This document shows, piece after piece, positions 61,277-64,000 of a stretch of 64,000 nucleotides of DNA. Source of the DNA: Brucella anthropi ATCC 49188 (GTDB lineage Bacteria; Pseudomonadota; Alphaproteobacteria; Rhizobiales; Rhizobiaceae); contig NC_009668.1 in the NCBI RefSeq assembly GCF_000017405.1, positions 1 through 64,000 of the forward strand, given 5' to 3'. The notes under the pieces are model-generated. The model made no database searches. It was not told the origin of the DNA and worked only from the letters and a program-made list of their open reading frames with translations. How positions within the stretch are numbered: the first letter of the stretch is position 1; each line of letters begins with the position of its first letter. The translations under genes and the position numbers were made by a program.

Positions 61277-61927
61277 TCAGTTCCGGACCAATGCCGTCAG
61301 CATTTTCTCTGAATCCGCCAGATAGTTCTCAAGCTGATCGGCGGCGGCTTCGCAGTCACCCGCTGCGATGAGGCGGCAGATTTCGGCTTCTCTTTTCAAC
61401 CAAGGTTCATGGAAAGCCTGTTCGTTGCCGGTGACGAAAACCAGACGCAGCTGGGTCACGAGCAGGGAGAACATCTGATCGAAGATAGGACTACCATGCA
61501 GCGATACGATTTCCTGGTGAAAGAGAAGGCTCTGGCGGGCCACCGCCGTCCAGTCCGCGCGGGCGGTCGCTTCACTTTCATTGCGGATCACCTCGTTGAG
61601 CCTTTCCAGCCAGTCGGCGGGAACCGAGTTTCGCCCACGGAGTGCGCCGAGCTCGACGACCCGGCGCACCACGAAGATGTCGCGAATGTCCGTTTCCGTT
61701 AGCCTTTTCACGCGGACGCTCTTGTTCGGCTCCTGCGAGACCAGTCCCTGCTGGCGCAGAAGCTGCATGGCTTCGCGCAGGGTGTTGCGCGATACATCGT
61801 AGACATTGATCAGTTCGGCCTCGATCAGGCTCGTGCCGCTCAACAGGCGGCCTTTGAGAATGTCGTCGCGTATGGCATTGGCGACGCGAATGAATGCGGG
61901 ATCACGAAGGGTGGCAGGCTGGTTCAT
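61277..61927 (-). CDS. GntR-family (FadR/FCD-type) transcriptional regulator
   Basis: A 216-residue regulator. The winged helix-turn-helix is VANAIRDDILKGRLLSGTSLIEAELINVYDVSRNTLREAMQLLRQQGLV. The C-terminal all-helical FCD-type domain includes the likely metal- or ligand-binding Asp/His positions (VVRRVVELGALRG, LLFHQEIVSLHGSPIFDQMFSLL). It starts 3 bp after the stop of the transporter gene and lies within the same minus-strand run as the transporter, amidase and ectC genes, so it probably controls the cluster in response to the imported compound or a breakdown product. Confidence 0.9.
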   Translation of the reverse strand: MNQPATLRDPAFIRVANAIRDDILKGRLLSGTSLIEAELINVYDVSRNTLREAMQLLRQQGLVSQEPNKSVRVKRLTETDIRDIFVVRRVVELGALRGRNSVPADWLERLNEVIRNESEATARADWTAVARQSLLFHQEIVSLHGSPIFDQMFSLLVTQLRLVFVTGNEQAFHEPWLKREAEICRLIAAGDCEAAADQLENYLADSEKMLTALVRN

Positions 61928-61930
61928 GTG

Positions 61931-63463
61931 TCAGACCGTCATATTCTTCAGGAAAGGTTTCAGCTGCGGATAGATACCGGATTTGAGTTTATCCGGCGTA
62001 TCGTCGCAGACGACCTTGCCCGCGTCCATAAAGAGAATTCTGTCGGAGACTTCGAAAGCGAAGTTCATTTCGTGGGTTACGATGACCATCGTCACGCCTT
62101 CGCTTGCGAGCGAGCGGATAGCGCCCAGCACTTCCTCGACGGTTTCCGGGTCGAGTGCCGAAGTGGGTTCATCGAACAGAATGATGCTTGGCGACATCAT
62201 CAGGGCGCGAGCGATTGCAACGCGCTGCTGCTGACCGCCCGAAAGCTGGTGCGGATATTTTTCCGCATGGGCGGCCATGCCCACCTTGTTCAGATAATGA
62301 AAGGCTTGCCGCTCAAGGTCGGCTCGCGCACCGATCTTGTGGTACAGAGGCGCGAGGAGCATGTTTTCAAGCACAGTCTTGTGATTGAAAAGATTGAAGC
62401 TCTGGAACACCATGCCGACATCGCGGATCAGGGAAACGTCTTCCCGGAAGACATGCTTGCCCGATTGCGTCAATTCGGCCGAGATGAACGGCGAGCCGTG
62501 CAGTTTTACTTCACCGGCATCGAGACGTTCCAGTCCGTTGAGCAGGCGAATGAAGGTCGTCTTGCCCGAGCCCGAACGACCGATGATGGAGATGACCTCA
62601 CCGGATTTCACCGTCAGGCTGACGCCCTTCAACACTTCATGCGAACCATAGGCCTTGCGAAGTTCAGTTGCTTCCAGGGCAATGGTGTCGGCTTGCTGGG
62701 ATTTGCCTTGCGCGCGATCGACGGGAGCTTCAGTGCCGGACAGTTTTGCCGCAACCTCCTGTGGCGACAAGGTGCGTGCCTTCTGACCGCGCCGTATCAC
62801 ATCCGAGCGGCGTTCCAGCATTGAAAGACCGCGATCAAACAGCGTGACGATGAGGACGTAGAAGAAGGCGACGACGGTGAGCGTCTCGAGCACCAGAAAA
62901 TTCTGCGTATAGAGCCGCTGGCCGACAAGCAGGATTTCGGCAAGCGAAATGACGGAAACCAAAGAGGTAAGCTTGACGATGGTGACGAGTTCATTCGACA
63001 TTGCGGGTAATGAAACCCGGATTGCCTGTGGAACGACGATCAGGCGCTGGATACCGAGGAAGCTCAGACCCAGCGCACGCCCCGCCTCGATCTGGCCTTT
63101 ATGAATGGCGAGCAAACCACCCCGATGGATTTCTGCCATATAAGCGGTTTCACTGATGACAAGCGCGATCAGGCCAGCCGCGAAAGCATTCGACAGGAGG
63201 GTGCGAAGGACCGGAAAGACCTGCGGCAGGCTGTAGATGAAAATCAGCAGTACCAGAAGCGGAAGGCTTCGGAAGAACCAGATATAGGCCCGCGCGGGAC
63301 CGTTGATCACCGACCATGATGATTGCTTTGCCAGTGCCAGACCGAAGCCCGCAATCGCCGCCAGAAGCCAACTCAGCAGGCTGAGCTTGATCACAACCCA
63401 GCTCGCCTCCCAGAAATCCCGGTCTGCAAGCAGACCGAGCGCGTAATGCCAATCGTAGTTCAA
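61931..63463 (-). CDS. Fused permease/ATP-binding amino-acid-type ABC transporter
   Basis: A 510-residue protein joining both transporter functions. Residues ~1-220 form an amino-acid-type permease with five helices ([18 protein letters not shown]; coupling motif [44 protein letters not shown]). A ~35-residue linker follows. Residues ~262-505 form the ATPase ([62 protein letters not shown]). I use TTG 63463, preceded by GGGAGG at ideal spacing. It would act as a homodimer with the adjacent binding protein to import a polar amino-acid-like compound. Confidence 0.92.
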   Translation of the reverse strand: MNYDWHYALGLLADRDFWEASWVVIKLSLLSWLLAAIAGFGLALAKQSSWSVINGPARAYIWFFRSLPLLVLLIFIYSLPQVFPVLRTLLSNAFAAGLIALVISETAYMAEIHRGGLLAIHKGQIEAGRALGLSFLGIQRLIVVPQAIRVSLPAMSNELVTIVKLTSLVSVISLAEILLVGQRLYTQNFLVLETLTVVAFFYVLIVTLFDRGLSMLERRSDVIRRGQKARTLSPQEVAAKLSGTEAPVDRAQGKSQQADTIALEATELRKAYGSHEVLKGVSLTVKSGEVISIIGRSGSGKTTFIRLLNGLERLDAGEVKLHGSPFISAELTQSGKHVFREDVSLIRDVGMVFQSFNLFNHKTVLENMLLAPLYHKIGARADLERQAFHYLNKVGMAAHAEKYPHQLSGGQQQRVAIARALMMSPSIILFDEPTSALDPETVEEVLGAIRSLASEGVTMVIVTHEMNFAFEVSDRILFMDAGKVVCDDTPDKLKSGIYPQLKPFLKNMTV

Positions 63464-63523
63464 GCGAAGCCTCCCGTTTCGGCCATGCAGAGGGAAATGG
63501 GGCCAGTCCGCCCCGCTTCCGGT

Positions 63524-64000
63524 TTATTGAGCCGTGGAAACGACCGCTTTGATTTCATCGTCGGTGACAGGCTCCATGCCATAGGTTTTGACGAGCGCGT
63601 CATAGGAACCATCCTTTCGCATCTGGGCGAAGGCATCGTTCATGGCATTGAAAAGCTCTTTGTTCTGCGGGGTGGTGGCTACACCCACCATGATCGGATA
63701 GATGAGCGCACTGGATGTAACGGCATAATCGTCGGGGAACTTCTTCAGCAGTTCGGCAGCAACGACATTATCCATGAATTCCACGTCGACCGAGCCGCTG
63801 CGCAATGCCTGCGTGACCTGCGCATCTGTATCGAATTCGCGTGTCTCGATGGCGCCGAGATTGTTCTTGGCGCAATAATCTTCCGACAGTGCCTTCAGCT
63901 TCGGGAGCCAGGACGCTCCTTGCATCGACCCGATGATCTTGCCGCACAGCTCCTTTTCGTTCGCCGGGCGGAACTTGGCGTCCTTCAGCACGAGCAGGGA
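63524..64000 (-). CDS. ABC transporter substrate-binding protein, amino-acid type (family 3), N-terminus outside window
   Basis: The C-terminal 158 codons of a family-3 periplasmic binding protein; the frame is open to the window edge. Visible features are LCGKIIGSMQGASWLPKLKALSEDYCAKN (start of lobe 2), VTQALRSGSVDVEFMDNVVAAELLKK and VATTPQNKELFNAMNDAFAQMRKDGSYDALVKTYGM, the standard family ending. The stop lies 60 bp before the fused permease-ATPase gene. It supplies specificity for the EctC/amidase cluster, so its ligand defines the pathway. It is incomplete here. Confidence 0.88.
   Translation of the reverse strand, partial: SLLVLKDAKFRPANEKELCGKIIGSMQGASWLPKLKALSEDYCAKNNLGAIETREFDTDAQVTQALRSGSVDVEFMDNVVAAELLKKFPDDYAVTSSALIYPIMVGVATTPQNKELFNAMNDAFAQMRKDGSYDALVKTYGMEPVTDDEIKAVVSTAQ

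Overview
The window looks like a chromosomal or second-replicon segment of an alphaproteobacterium of the order Hyphomicrobiales (Rhizobiales), most likely the Brucella/Ochrobactrum group. This is an inference from the GC-rich codon use, the very high density of ABC uptake operons, the glycine-rich autotransporter, and the small gagcg-type intergenic palindromes. No rRNA, tRNA or housekeeping gene is present, so the assignment rests on gene content alone.

Layout. 1-4488: two identical head-to-tail copies of an IS66-like element (2292 bp) separated by 8 bp; copy 1 is cut by the window start. 4.6-9.2 kb: an AraC regulator, an exported nucleoside hydrolase and two small exported cysteine-containing proteins, the second lying between ~170-bp inverted repeat arms. 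9.3-15.2 kb: a LacI regulator with two evenly spaced operators, then an amino-acid-type binding protein, an unusual long permease, a GH1 beta-glucosidase and a short-chain dehydrogenase. 15.7-19.1 kb: a large autotransporter. 19.3-25.7 kb: an M24 peptidase divergent from a five-gene peptide ABC transporter. 26.0-33.0 kb: an iron-siderophore locus (FecI-type sigma, FecR, TonB-dependent receptor, FhuD-like and FhuB-like proteins, no FhuC). 33.3-34.5 kb: a LysR regulator and a small membrane protein. 34.7-41.8 kb: a second peptide ABC operon ending in a CocE/S15-type hydrolase. 41.8-43.4 kb: an RTX calcium-binding repeat protein. 43.7-50.2 kb: a LysR regulator and a polyamine-type ABC transporter with an aminobutyraldehyde-dehydrogenase-like gene, the same gene set as E. 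coli ydcSTUV-patD. 50.8-58.0 kb: an AT-richer island with a 1698-residue RHS protein and an unrecognised 558-residue protein. 58.4-64 kb: a DUF1989 protein convergent with a minus-strand cluster of ABC binding protein, fused permease-ATPase, GntR regulator, amidase and a solitary ectoine synthase (EctC).

How it works together. Most of the window is scavenging: peptides (two systems, each beside a peptidase), hydroxamate-type iron chelates, polyamines, a glycoside or amino-acid conjugate, and an unknown nitrogen compound handled by the EctC/amidase cluster. Each cluster carries its own regulator or lies beside one. Surface and conflict functions (autotransporter, RTX protein, RHS protein) are interspersed. 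Three binding-protein genes are followed by a strong hairpin before the membrane genes, which would favour high binding-protein expression.

Best candidates for something undescribed: the solitary EctC cluster with intact metal ligands but no ectA/ectB; the RHS protein plus 558-residue partner with an atypical C-terminus and no visible immunity gene; the permease with an embedded binding-protein-like lobe in a LacI/GH1 operon lacking an ATPase; and the inverted-repeat cassette around a small cysteine-rich exported protein.
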